Shown one piece after another: positions 36,255 to 45,679 of a stretch of 64,000 nucleotides of DNA (position 1 is the first letter of the stretch; each line of letters opens with the position of its first letter). The DNA lies in the NCBI GenBank assembly GCA_933207985.1, contig OW240917.1, forward strand, positions 101,772,785-101,836,784, read 5' to 3'. Under the pieces are notes generated by a model. The model saw only the letters and a list, made by a program, of their open reading frames with translations. It made no database searches and was not told where the DNA came from. This DNA is from Pelobates cultripes. Its lineage: Eukaryota; Chordata; Amphibia; Anura; Pelobatidae. Made by a program: the position numbers and the translations under genes.

Positions 36255-36640
36255 AATATAACTGTCCAAGAATGGTCTTATCATTCCAGGTTTCATAACA
36301 ATACTAGCACCAGCATCGTGCTCCTGCACTGTGTACTGTAACAGAATCACACCTCTCTACCCTCCTTTTATCTTACTTATCCTTTCATACCTATAATACC
36401 ATCTTCCGAGGTACTATACATGTCCTCATTTCATGAAACATGTAATATTTTATCAAATATTATTAATGCTAAGCTATGTGTCATTGACTGCATTATACTG
36501 CATCTTGTTTTGATGAGCCCTGCGTGACTACATTGTCATTATCTAGTGCTGAGACCTGCGAGACTTCCTTATAAAGGAAAAATGTTGACATGAGTCCTGT
36601 TTGCATTTGTGACTCAATAAAGCTCTGATTAAAAAAAAAA
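36255..36640 (+). repeat. L1-like 3' UTR end with poly(A)
   Basis: Ends in GACTCAATAAAGCTCTGATT followed by about ten A residues at 36631-36640; AATAAA is the polyadenylation signal. The complete LTR element at 36645 is inserted just behind this poly(A), so the A-run provides the left base of its ATGAG duplication. Confidence 0.7.
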
Positions 36641-36644
36641 TGAG

Positions 36645-37239
36645 TGTAACGGATCGCCTGGCACCCCGACTGGGTACCTCCGTTAAAGGATGCTCCTAGC
36701 GCTTCCTGAGGACTCCAAGCACTGCAGCAGACACCACAACCACCGAACCGGAGAAACAAATAAATTCTCCCAAGCATATGAATGCTGTAGACAGTTGAAT
36801 AGGAACCATACGAATAGGTTTACTCTCCTAGCAGTCAAACTGGAACAGCATACAATAAATCCTTCCCCCAATAATGAGACGACACTTCACTTTGAGGGTT
36901 AAAACAGGAACTCCCTGTACTGTCACATACAGTCTCTTTTATTCCCAATCCACAAACATAGTACAGCCCACAGGGCGTTACAAAACAACCAATCAATCCG
37001 TACCATACACCCAGACACTCCCACACAAAATCCTCCCCTCTGCAGGTGATATGATTACTGAACACAATGGGTAATCTCATTATCACCGGCAGAGGAATAC
37101 AGTTTTTACACAATATTTCTAACTTCTAAAATATACATGTCACAAACATAAAACATACATTTTCATAATCAATCCATTCAGGGGAACAACATATTAAAAA
37201 ATGGCACGAATCAGACCAGGCGAGGTTGGTTTCGCCACA
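36645..37239 (-). repeat. 3' LTR of the complete element, internally deleted (595 bp)
   Basis: Matches the 5' LTR from the TGTAACGG end to GAATCAGACCAGG (37220) and then jumps to CGAGGTTGGTTTCGCCACA. About 363 bp of U3 are therefore missing between two GG dinucleotides, leaving only the outer 19 bp of U3 start. The tips needed for integration are intact. Confidence 0.9.
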
Positions 37240-38805
37240 CTTCTCCCCTTTACCAACTAGACTAACAGGGTATCTGACCTCCTGCCGGTCAGTGCCCTGG
37301 TTAGTCCAGCAACCCACCCACAAAACAGAAACAGCAGTATAGCCCACCCACAATAACTGGTTACTACACCTGGGTAGAGGAGAACTTTGTCCATGTCCAG
37401 GTGCCTCACCACGACTGTGTGGGCAACTGTTAGGCTGCCTTGGTGGGTTGCTGAGTGGGCAGAGACCAGCGGTACTCTGCCCTGATGCCAGTGCTACCAC
37501 GGAAGTAGCCTGGTGGGAGCCTGGTTGTGGGAGGGAGAGACCGACTGTCTCCCCTCTGGATACACCGCTCTGTGGCTGGGGAACAGGACCAACTGTCCCT
37601 ACCCCTTGTGCTGTAAGTGCAGAGACTACAGTCCCATCTGCACTGTTGGGGGGTGTAACATCTCCACTTGCTGGGTTAGGCTGCCGCTGGAGAGAGGGTG
37701 TAACAAGCTCCTCTCTCTGAACTGTAAACTGCCGCTGGGGAGAGGGGGTATCAGGCTCCTCTCCCTGACACTCTCTCTGCTGGTGAAGAGGGGGACCAGC
37801 TGTCTCCCCTTTAATTATTTTGTCCTGTGGTTGGGGTGCGAGACTGACGGTCTCTGCTCCCTGCAGGACACTCTGCCGCTGGGGAGGAAGGACGGCACCT
37901 TCAGCTCCCTGGGGTACACACTGCTGCTGGGGAGGAAGGACTGCACCTTCAGCTCCCTGGGATATACACTGCCGCTGGGGAGGAAGGACGGCACCTTCAG
38001 CTCCCTGGGGTACACACTGCTGCTGGGGAGGAAGGACTGCATCTTCAGCTCCCTGGGATGCACACTGCCGCTGGGGAGGAAGGACGGCACCTTCAGCTCC
38101 CTGGGTTACACACTGCCGCTGGGGAGGAAGGATTGCACCTTCAGCTCCCTGGGATGCACACTGCCGCTGGGGAGGAAGGATTGCACCTTCAGCTCCCTGG
38201 GGTACACACTGCCGCTGGGGAGGAAGGACTGCACCTTCAGCTCCCTGGGGTACACACTGCCGCTGGGGAGGAAGGACTGCACCTTCAGCTCCCTGGGATA
38301 CATACTGCCGCTGGAGATCTGGGCTGACCGCCCAGCATCCCTGTAGGGCCGGTAGAGAGACCGCCATCCCATCTCCACCTGCTATCTGTGGGTCTTCCCA
38401 GGACCAGTCTGTGAGGTCCCTCAACATTTGCGAGTAAGGACCACCTGCTTCCGCACCTGGCAACTCCGGCTGCTGCTGGGGATCTGGGCCGGTCCCATCT
38501 CCACCTGCCTGTTGTGGTTCCTCACAGGACCAGTCTATGAGGACCCCTACTTCGGGTTCCTGCGGCCGCCTCAGGGGGAGACTGCTAGCCTCCTCGGATG
38601 CAGCCTCTACTCGGCTGCTGTAACACTCCTTCCGCTGAGCATACTCTCTCTCTTTCGCCAGCCGGAATTCTCGGGCCAGCCTTGTGTTTCGCTCGGCCGT
38701 GACCTGGTTCCAGATCACCCGGCATACCTCCATGGGTAAATCATCCCCATACTGGGCCACTCGCTGCCTCACCTCAGCCATCCAATCATCGCCAGAGCCT
38801 TCCAT
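37126..38805 (-). CDS. Repeat-containing protein of the non-autonomous LTR element, gag-like position
   Basis: The first ATG in the frame is at 38803-38805 (MEGSGDDWMAEVRQRVAQYG). The frame is open from a GTG at 38889, preceded by an in-frame TAA, so ATG 38805 is preferred; about 559 residues. An acidic and basic helical N-terminus (WMAEVRQRV...RNTRLAREFRLAKEREYAQR, about residues 10-75) is followed by two LxDWSxE(D/E)PQ boxes each trailed by AGGDG (about 85-105 and 140-160), then nine near-perfect 16-residue repeats (CVPQGAEGAVLPPQRQ) and further decayed 16-residue units to about residue 430. The last 38 codons run through the polypurine tract into the 3' LTR. No CCHC knuckle, protease or RT is visible. 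Position suggests a Gag replacement; function is unknown. Confidence 0.7.
   Translation of the reverse strand: MEGSGDDWMAEVRQRVAQYGDDLPMEVCRVIWNQVTAERNTRLAREFRLAKEREYAQRKECYSSRVEAASEEASSLPLRRPQEPEVGVLIDWSCEEPQQAGGDGTGPDPQQQPELPGAEAGGPYSQMLRDLTDWSWEDPQIAGGDGMAVSLPALQGCWAVSPDLQRQYVSQGAEGAVLPPQRQCVPQGAEGAVLPPQRQCVPQGAEGAILPPQRQCASQGAEGAILPPQRQCVTQGAEGAVLPPQRQCASQGAEDAVLPPQQQCVPQGAEGAVLPPQRQCISQGAEGAVLPPQQQCVPQGAEGAVLPPQRQSVLQGAETVSLAPQPQDKIIKGETAGPPLHQQRECQGEEPDTPSPQRQFTVQREELVTPSLQRQPNPASGDVTPPNSADGTVVSALTAQGVGTVGPVPQPQSGVSRGETVGLSLPQPGSHQATSVVALASGQSTAGLCPLSNPPRQPNSCPHSRGEAPGHGQSSPLPRCSNQLLWVGYTAVSVLWVGCWTNQGTDRQEVRYPVSLVGKGEKCGETNLAWSDSCHFLICCSPEWIDYENVCFMFVTCIF
37240..37251 (-). promoter_or_regulatory. 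Polypurine tract
   Basis: On the minus strand AAAGGGGAGAAG directly abuts the TGTGGCG start of the 3' LTR. All twelve bases are purines, the expected plus-strand primer of LTR elements. Confidence 0.88.
37873..38304 (-). repeat. 48-bp minisatellite, nine units, inside the element ORF
   Basis: CTGCCGCTGGGGAGGAAGG recurs every 48 bp from 37873 to 38305. Because 48 is a multiple of three, all reading frames stay open across it and the plus strand shows three spurious long frames. Substitutions between units are mostly at the same few codons (V/A/I and P/S/T after Cys; R/Q before Gln). Confidence 0.95.
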
Positions 38806-38930
38806 ACTTGTCTGCTCCAAGTCGCTGGATACCTCTGCTCCCAGGGGCGCTGCACGTGTGCTAGCGTTGCCCTCAATTTGTAACTCCACGAACTGTGTCT
38901 CTGAGCTGCTTTACCTCGCACTAGGACGCC

Positions 38931-38948
38931 ATCCCACCGCTGCCACCA
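38931..38948 (-). promoter_or_regulatory. Primer-binding site for tRNA-Leu(AAG)
   Basis: The plus strand reads ATCCCACCGCTGCCACCA, identical to the 3' end of vertebrate tRNA-Leu(AAG) including CCA, one base from the 5' LTR end. The complement is thus a perfect 18-nt primer-binding site for minus-strand DNA synthesis. The tRNA sequence is from general knowledge, not a search. Confidence 0.85.
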
Positions 38949-38949
38949 A

Positions 38950-39907
38950 TGTAACGGATTGCCTGGCACCCGACTGGGTACCTCCGTTAAAGGATGCTCC
39001 TAGCGCTTCCTGAGGACTCCAAGCACTGCAGCAGACACCACAACCACCGAACCGGAGAAGCATATGAATCCTCTCAAGCATATGAATGCTGTAGACAGTT
39101 GAATAGGAACCATACGAATAGGTTTACTCTCCTAGCAGTCAAACTGGAACAGCATACAATAAATCCTTCCCCAATAATGAGACGACACTTCACTTTGAGG
39201 GTTAAAACAGGAACTCCCTGTACTGTCACATACAGTCTCTTTTATTCCCAATCCACAAACATAGTACAGCCCACAGGGCGTTACAAAACAACCAATCAAT
39301 CCGTACAATACACCCAGACACTCCCACAAAAAATCCTCCCCTCTGCAGGTGATATGATTACTGAACACAATGGGTAATCTCATTATCACCGGCAGAGGAA
39401 TACAGTTTTTACACAATATTTCTAACTTCTAAAATATACATGTCACAAACATAAAACATACATTTTCATAATCAATCCATTCAGGGGAACAACATATTAA
39501 AAAATGGCACGAATCAGACCAGGAGTTCAAAAGTTAAGGGAAAGTCCTTTGTGACTAAATGAAGCATGGCTTTCTGGCCCAAACCAGTTTCAGAGTCTTC
39601 TATCCTGGAGAGTAATTCAATTATCTCCCAGGACAGACACAAGACTCCATTAAGCACATGGTTGCAAAAAGACACAAAACACTTTAAAATACATAAAGTC
39701 ACATTTACACATAACACACAGACATTTCACATATCCCCAGATAGCTGGGATCTGAGTGCACATTATTAGATGAATGGCACTCAGATCACACAAATAAGCC
39801 TTTCTGCAGGGGAAATAAACGGTTTAACCTGCAGGGCCATAGTCCAAAGGGAGCAGGCGAGCAACCAGGCTTCTCCAGTTCACAGTGGCGAGGTTGGTTT
39901 CGCCACA
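38950..39907 (-). repeat. 5' LTR of the complete element (958 bp)
   Basis: Minus-strand start TGTGGCGAAACCAACCTCGC and end TCCGTTACA. It keeps the U3 segment (39524-39888) that the 3' LTR has lost, including the CTTTGGACTATGGCCC and GATCTGAGTGC phrases shared with the solo LTRs. A combined TATA/poly(A)-like GGGAATAAAAGAG reads on the minus strand near 39245. Confidence 0.9.
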
Positions 39908-40186
39908 ATGAGATATAAGAATTTTCAACTTATTAGACAAAATGCTAAATTCTGCACATATTAGTGTGAATAAAGAACCTAATAGACAATTAATCTACCT
40001 TTTCTTCTTCTTTTTTTTTAGATTGAAATAAATAAATGCATATTGGTGTCTTAATTTTTTTTTTGGATAAACCATTACAATTAAATATGACATTTATAGG
40101 TATACTAATTTAAAAGAAAAAATCCCTTTTTTCCACAAAGCATGTGACCCTATCTGAATGACTATGTTGCTATAGGAAACTTAATG

Positions 40187-40338
40187 AGTGATGAAACTAC
40201 CTGCATTAAGCCCGCAGATAAAGGGGGAGAAAGTGTCATCACGATTAGTCAACATTAGAATGAAGATACATTGAGACTTCTGAATGATTTTAATATATAT
40301 AGTATTTTACCAATGGACCATGCAAATAATATGAAATA
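40187..40338 (+). pseudogene. Penelope-like RT, N-terminal RT fragment
   Basis: In one frame with one stop: ETTCIKPADKGGESVITISQ, then NEDTLRLLNDFNIYSILPMD. This is the KPADKGG(x)VV block plus the LND...Y block that opens the Penelope-like RT. It is cut off after about 50 codons. Confidence 0.65.
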
Positions 40339-40358
40339 GAGAAATGAAGGATTGCCTG

Positions 40359-40600
40359 CAACACTGCTTTATCCTGCCAACCTGGTTTACTACGAACTCT
40401 GCTCCATACCAACCCTGCTTAATACCAACCTAGATTACCTTCAACGCTTCTTTATCCTGCCAACCTGGTTTACTACCAACCCTGCTCCATACCAACCCTG
40501 CTTAATACCAAACTGGATTACCTGCAACACTGCTTTATCCTGCCAACCTGGTTGACTACCAACCCTGCTCCATACCAACCCTGCTATCAATCATTGAACT
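40359..40600. repeat. 83-bp minisatellite, about three units
   Basis: CAAC(A/G)CTxCTTTATCCTGCC begins units at 40359, 40442 and 40525, exactly 83 bp apart. Inside each unit CCAACCCTGCTCCATA and CCAACCCTGCTTAATA-type phrases form a shorter sub-repeat. Confidence 0.9.
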
Positions 40601-41737
40601 TGTTTAAAGGGGGAAACAAAAAAACAGGCTGTTCAATTGCCACATTTGTTAACTCCTTTACTAGATGTGAGCAAAGTCTGTGGTTAAGAAACAGGTCCAC
40701 AGTAGTTGTGTACCAGTAGATCTATTACCCAGGGGCAACTCACAGCAGTAACAGTTACCCTTATAGATCAATAGATAACACATCTATAAAGGTACAGATC
40801 TGCCAATAATATGGGCCAGAATTTTTATTTTTTTTATAGATTTGAAGGGACTGTCCCATGCTGATATATATCTAATCTTGTTCTTTTCCTATCTAATATT
40901 TGTTAAAAAAAAAAAACAACAATCCGGACTATTATAATTTTTGGCTCTCACATAAGCTTTTTTCAAAGTTCAGTTAGATAACCTTGGTTACAAAACATCT
41001 ACCTTAAAGTGTCACCTTCTCTGTCAGGGTTTTTTCCTTTGAATACTATTTTTGTGTTTTAATTTGGAATCTGTCTTTAAGAAGACACTGGTGAACGTAA
41101 CACTACATTATTTAAGCACAGTTAATGTGTTCCTCGGGTTGTTTGGAGATGATTCACATTCCTCCCTTTACAAGAGCTGTTACCTTGAGTACCACAATCT
41201 TTCTTTGAACTACAGTGAAGGGATACCTCTACCTATTAAATACTTTGTTGCTGACCTCTAAACTGATTACCGTTTATTCTTCTTGGATTTCCCCTCATTA
41301 CACCCAACAGATCTTTGGCACCTACCTTGGAAAAGTTAACCATTTACATATTCTGGATTATCTATTTTACTGTTATATATTTTTTGATCCTGAAGAATTC
41401 CTGTTAATCATTATTTCCCTAAATTCGGAGTACAAAAAAGTAAGTGGCCTTTATTTTATTTTGAAAAATGTAAACAGTTTATAACATTCTCATTTAAAAT
41501 CATCTAAGTTAGAGCAGTTTCAAGGCAAATTAATACTGAACACTAGGTGTTATGGATAATCGCTTATATATGTTTGCATAACTAGGGGCACAGTGTGTCC
41601 CCTTTGCCACACCTCTACTCTGCAAATAAAATTCCCCATTAAAAAGTTAATTATTGGTCAACTCAAATTTGAGGAGATTCAAAATATATTTATTATGTTC
41701 AATAGCTGAACTTGTTGTAGAAAAAACTCACAAGCAC

Positions 41738-42076
41738 TTAGTCCAGCCTGGTGTTGACTATTTTTGTACAAATATACTGCATCCAGACTGGCTTTTGAGT
41801 ATAAAGTGAAACAATAATATCCTGTAACTTAAAAAAAGCATGTTGAATGTCACAAACGTAAGTGAGAGTTTCAATTACAAACAGATGTAAAGTTTTGTCA
41901 ATATAAATACTAGAAGGATCAGTCAAACAATTATTCCTAGTAATAACGAGTCTACCCAGTGGATTTTGGCTGCTTTTATGGATTTTTGGCAAACAATAAA
42001 AAGCTGCCACTCTAGGTCTTGTCCGCATGAGAAACTTGAATTCATCCATAGAAGCAAGATGGTTGTCCAGAAACAT
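41738..42076 (-). pseudogene. Penelope-like RT fragment
   Basis: 112 codons: RTRPRVAAFYCLPKIHKSSQ followed by NPLGRLVITRNNCLTDPSSI and QDIIVSLYTQKP. PRVAxFYxLPKIHKxxxxPxGRxIV is the signature of Penelope-like RTs, and DxxxVSLYTNIP is the first catalytic-Asp block; here the Asp region reads LQDIIVSLYTQKP and is altered. The YADD-type block would lie beyond the end at 41738. It is opposite in strand to the fragment at 40187-40338 and encodes the adjacent part of the protein, so one inverted element or two insertions are both possible. Confidence 0.85.
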
Positions 42077-42563
42077 ATAATTTCAGAATGCCATTATGCT
42101 AATGAAAATTAGTTTGGAGGTATTGCTTGTGTACATAAAGAACATCTACAATATATGCCTTTGTTCTGTTATTCTTTTCATCTTTCTACATTTTATTAAG
42201 ACTTAGACTTTGTCCCCACATTCACTTATTTTTCTCTCATAATCATTAAGTTGCAATAAAAAAAAAAAAATTAGATAAATTATGTGGAGGGAAATACAAA
42301 TGGAACATGTGATATACATGATGATTACTCTATCAGTCAAGCGTCATTATACTTGGTTTCTGGTGATACACGCATGATACACAGGGGTTTGCAATGTAAA
42401 CCTCTCTGTCCACTGGGTAGGTTCCTTGTCATTGTCTCTGATAGTGTGACAGCACATTCCTCACTGTGATTGATAAACCTCCCTCCTGTTTTCTGACACT
42501 TAGCTTGGCTTTGTTTAATCAATTACATGATTTTTGGACTTATTGGCCATGATAAAAAAGTGT

Positions 42564-43348
42564 TGTGATAAAGTGAAGGCAGATAGGCCTTTTAACCCCA
42601 GGGGGAGTATGTGTAGTTTGTGTGTTGCACAACACAAAGCTTTGTTTAGTTATGGGCCCCTGGGGTGGAGCATTTGGAGAGAAGGGTGGGCCAATGCTCC
42701 ACTCCACAGTTTAGTGGTTTTCTGGGGAGGCATAGATCCAGACCAGGGTTTTTTGGACCGTCTCCAACCCACTGCTCAGCTGCAGTTAATGAGCTGTTGC
42801 AGTGGGAATAAACCCCTCCCAGCTAGGCAGGAAAAGGAGAGGGATTGCTGGCTTCCTCCCAGGAAGCAAGTAGGAGAGAGAGGCTGTTCTCTCCAAATAG
42901 TCAAGGAGACTAGGCACTTGGAGTGCAGAAAGGAAGCAGTCAGGGCAAGGCTGGCTTGGAGCACTGGGAGTGCAGAAAGGAAAGCAGTCAGGGCACGGCT
43001 GGCTTGGAGCACTGGGAGTGCAGAAAGCAAAGCAGTCAGGGCAAGGCTGGCTTGGAGCACTGGGAGTGCAGAAAGGAAAGCAACAGGCTAGCTAGCAGAG
43101 TGTTGCTCTCTAATAAGGTTGGTGCAATATTGTTTTGTTTAGTTTAACCCTGAGAGATAGGGAACCTAATGTCAGTTAGTGCTCAGACGAGCTAGGTTTT
43201 TGTTTATAGGGTTTTCTGTTACATTTGTTTTCATTTACTGCTGTATCCTGTGTGAACTTACAAATAAAGTGCCTGGAGTATTTGCAATTACAAGGACTGT
43301 GCATGTTTTTGCCCTAGAGGACCGTGCTACCTGCTGACAAGGATCACA
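42564..43348 (+). mobile_element. Solo LTR with 48-bp internal repeats
   Basis: Perfect inverted ends TGTGAT/ATCACA and a 4-bp duplication GTGT at 42560-42563 and 43349-43352 define 785 bp. AATAAA at 43263-43268, about 80 bp before the 3' end, fixes the orientation. Three exact-period 48-bp units (GCAGTCAGGGCAAGGCTGGC... from 42936 to 43079) lie in the likely U3/R zone. The open frame 42534-43091 crosses the LTR start and the repeats and is not taken as a gene. A different family from the TGTGGCG LTRs. Confidence 0.82.
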
Positions 43349-43352
43349 GTGT

Positions 43353-43915
43353 TTAAAAGAGTTTAAAAATACTTGATTTGTAAGCAGCTACCACACTAGT
43401 GGATAACGTATGTGATCCACAAAAACAACCATACAATTACCTAGTGATAATAGTGTAAGTGAAGCACTATAAGTGCAATTCAAAATTTACCCCTATTTTT
43501 ACTTGGGGTTATACAATATCATACAAAAAAAAAAAAAGTAGAAAATACTGTAATCTCACTCATATGTAAACCTTAAAACAGACCGACTCTGATCCTAAAA
43601 GCCTCTGTGTCTTTTTAGGTAACACCCCACCTATTATGGTTTGATTGATGTTACCGCTAAAGGAAGAGAAAATAAGGACAATCTAGTGTAGTATATTCGA
43701 AGTGTTATACAGTTCAAAACAGAACCAGGATTTGTTGCTCAGTCTAGCCTAAAACAACCCAATTCTGAATATGGCAGACAAGGTCAGGGTGACCCCTTCC
43801 TCTTGTGTAAGTATCTTCCAGATACACTGAAGTTAGGACACTGCAATGTATATTACCATCTAGACAATTGTTTTAATAGTAAAAAGTATGAATGAAAAGG
43901 GTGAAATCCCTTATG
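43353..43915. other. Stretch without a recognised gene
   Basis: AT-rich, with an A-run at 43525-43537; no element or coding signature seen. Confidence 0.4.
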
Positions 43916-43919
43916 ACAG

Positions 43920-44345
43920 GAAATATAAATGTTGAGTAAACACAGGACACACAGATTATGCCTCTATTTCACAGTCTGTGTGTGGCCACGTGTTATTTTT
44001 GCGCTTTGGCCTTGGCTTGATTATTCTACTTAAATTATTAATATATTTATCCGCCCTGTCTTGCAATGACCTATTCTCTGAAGTTAAGATATGAAAATCC
44101 CTGACATTATGACAGGGCCATGGTTCCTGCAAGATTAGATCTGCAGATTTCTAGCCTCAAGACCCATATAGATGAACTGGATCATACTATTGAGCAGATC
44201 ATTCGATTGTTGCCAACTCTGTTAAATAGGACAGTGTATTTACAATCTAAACCAGCAGCAGTAATAGGCAATCATGTACCTGTCTCTCCCGAAGGTCCAT
44301 CCAGGTCCTTCCACTGGTTCTTCAATTTAAATTATTCTTCACTAT
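43920..44345 (+). pseudogene. Gypsy-like LTR end and gag N-terminus
   Basis: An LTR-like end CCCTGACA at 44106 is followed by TTATGACAGGGCC and an ATG at 44120, the same arrangement as at 28291-28308 (TTACAACAGGGCC then ATG). The frame reads MVPARLDLQISSLKTHIDEL followed by DHTIEQIIRLLPTLLNRT for 75 codons, a gag-type helical start, then stops. The LTR 5' limit is not visible. Confidence 0.55.
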
Positions 44346-44454
44346 GATGGAGATTCCCATACTTGCTGTGGCTTTCCTGTAGCTGATATTAAAACTATCA
44401 CCCAATAAATTTTTCCCCAGGTTGAGTTGTCTTGGTATGTAACAGTGAGAGGAG

Positions 44455-44882
44455 ATAATGGTCTTCCTGTTTAATTATCTGACCAACTTTAAGACAGGAG
44501 CTAGAGTCGGTAGTATGGATTGTAGTAAATTCTCTGGGCCTAAGGAAACCGTAAAAAGCTATATATATATAGCGATTTTTAAGGTCTTATTGTTTTTGGT
44601 TTCAGGAGGAGAGTTATCCAAAAGGTCTGACAGTGATCTGAACACATTCCCAGTAATAGGCAATCTATGTGGTGCTAGTGTTGTACTGCTCCTCTGGATT
44701 CATTTTAATAAAGTCTTAATTTGGTAGGAGGATAAGAAGGTCTGTTTGTTTGGAAATAGAGTTAACATGTGGTGTTGTAAGCCTGTGAGGTAAAATTGAA
44801 TTGTATTGTAGGACAAATGTAAATTGAAGTGGCAAAAATAGGCAAATGCTACCAAAGATTCCATTGCGAATACGTCTGCCAC
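44455..44882 (-). pseudogene. Tyrosine recombinase N-terminal remnant of the DIRS-type element
   Basis: AFAYFCHFNLHLSYNTIQFY followed by LTGLQHHML matches the SAM-like N-terminal helix set of DIRS recombinases (FxxxLxxxxLxxxTIxxYLxGLxH). After the stop, RLPITGNVFRSL and LKIAIYI-LFTVSLGPEN read as the next blocks. The catalytic R-H-R-Y region is not present. Confidence 0.6.
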
Positions 44883-45070
44883 CTGGAAGTTCCTAGTAAA
44901 TTTTACAAAAACACTAAGAGCTCTTTTGTATGTACGCCTGGAGTTTTCAGACAGAGCTCTTTGTGACAGTATTCTGCTTTGCTCTAGGAGTTGATTTACT
45001 CCATTATGAGGTCTTGAAACTGAGGGGCCGGAGTTGCTACCATGGAGGCATTGGGATGGAGTAGGCGAAA

Positions 45071-45655
45071 TTACTGAAAACGGAAGCTGGACAAATGGTC
45101 AGCTGCTGCGTTCTGAACACCCGGCACGTGTGTGCAATACAAAAGGAACTGATGAGTTGCCGCGAGCCAAGTTAATCGTCTCACGAAACTCATAATGACT
45201 AGAGAGGGGGACCGGCCTTTGTTAATAATGTGGCATGTAGCTTGGTTATCTGAGTAACAATGGACCATGTGTCCAGACCAGGAGTGTCCCCATGTCGCTG
45301 CTGCAGCCACGATAGGGTATATTTCCAGCAATGCTGAAGTCTGACCAAAGGCTTCAAATGTTCTGGTCTCAGGCGGCCAACTGCCCCATAACCACTGGTC
45401 ACCACAGATGGATGCAAAAGCAGAAGAAGCCGCTGCATCCGACCACAGCTTTGGGGAATCGGGGGACAGCGGAGGTATGAGCACGGACTTCCCATTACAC
45501 TGAAATAAGAAATCCTGCCACATGCGTAAATCAGCTGTGGCCTGGGTATCCAGAGAAACCACGCTGTCCTCGGAGGGCAGGTTAGGCAATAGACATAAAA
45601 GTCTAGAAATAAAAGACCTGCCCAGCAGGATGATTCTCATGACAAAATTCAGCAA
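45071..45655 (-). pseudogene. DIRS-type RNase H domain
   Basis: 194 codons. LWSDAAASSAFASI gives the first Asp, SALLEIYPIVAAAATWG the Glu, VHCYSDNQATCHIINKG the second Asp and NAAADHLSSF the last Asp, so the RNase H catalytic set is readable. Start MLNFVMRIILLGRSFISRLL is the linker typical between RT and RNase H. It ends at TAA/TGA before the recombinase part. Confidence 0.88.
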
Positions 45656-45679
45656 TCCCTTCCGAATGCAGCAACCTCG

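Larger units (their letters stand above)
36645..39907 (-). mobile_element. Complete non-autonomous LTR retrotransposon (TGTGGCG family)
   Basis: Two LTRs in the same orientation enclose 1710 bp and the whole is flanked by ATGAG at 36640-36644 and 39908-39912. Transcription would run on the minus strand: 5' LTR 38950-39907, primer-binding site, one ORF, polypurine tract, 3' LTR 36645-37239. The LTRs are about 98% alike by eye where both are present (roughly a dozen differences in about 575 bp), which points to a fairly recent insertion. No protease, RT, RNase H or integrase is encoded, so reverse transcription must be supplied in trans. Superfamily is not proven: a 5-bp TSD fits Gypsy and some retroviruses. 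Confidence 0.93.
39913..42559. other. AT-rich stretch with Penelope-like fragments and a minisatellite
   Basis: Apart from the separately listed Penelope-like fragments and 83-bp minisatellite, 40600-41735 holds no recognisable gene. The frames at 41052-41261 and 41215-41484 (aromatic-rich, overlapping) have no domain I know. 42080-42560 is AT-rich with nothing assigned. Confidence 0.4.

Noticed and set aside
37873..38304. CRISPR-like array
   Set aside because: Units are contiguous with no unique spacers, and the setting is a eukaryotic retroelement ORF.
37513..38437. Long plus-strand frames of up to 277 codons across the LTR element interior
   Set aside because: They exist because the 48-bp repeat is a multiple of three and keeps all frames open. 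The LTR orientation, primer-binding site, polypurine tract and start codon all point to the minus strand.
38931..38948. tRNA-Leu gene fragment
   Set aside because: Only the last 18 nt including non-encoded CCA match, one base from the LTR, so it is a primer-binding site and not a tRNA gene.
40359..40600. Proline-rich coding exon
   Set aside because: The frame at 40352-40555 is just the 83-bp minisatellite read through; no splice sites and no family resemblance.
42534..43091. 185-codon frame as a gene
   Set aside because: It begins outside the solo LTR, crosses its start and owes its length to three 48-bp repeats. No domain is present.
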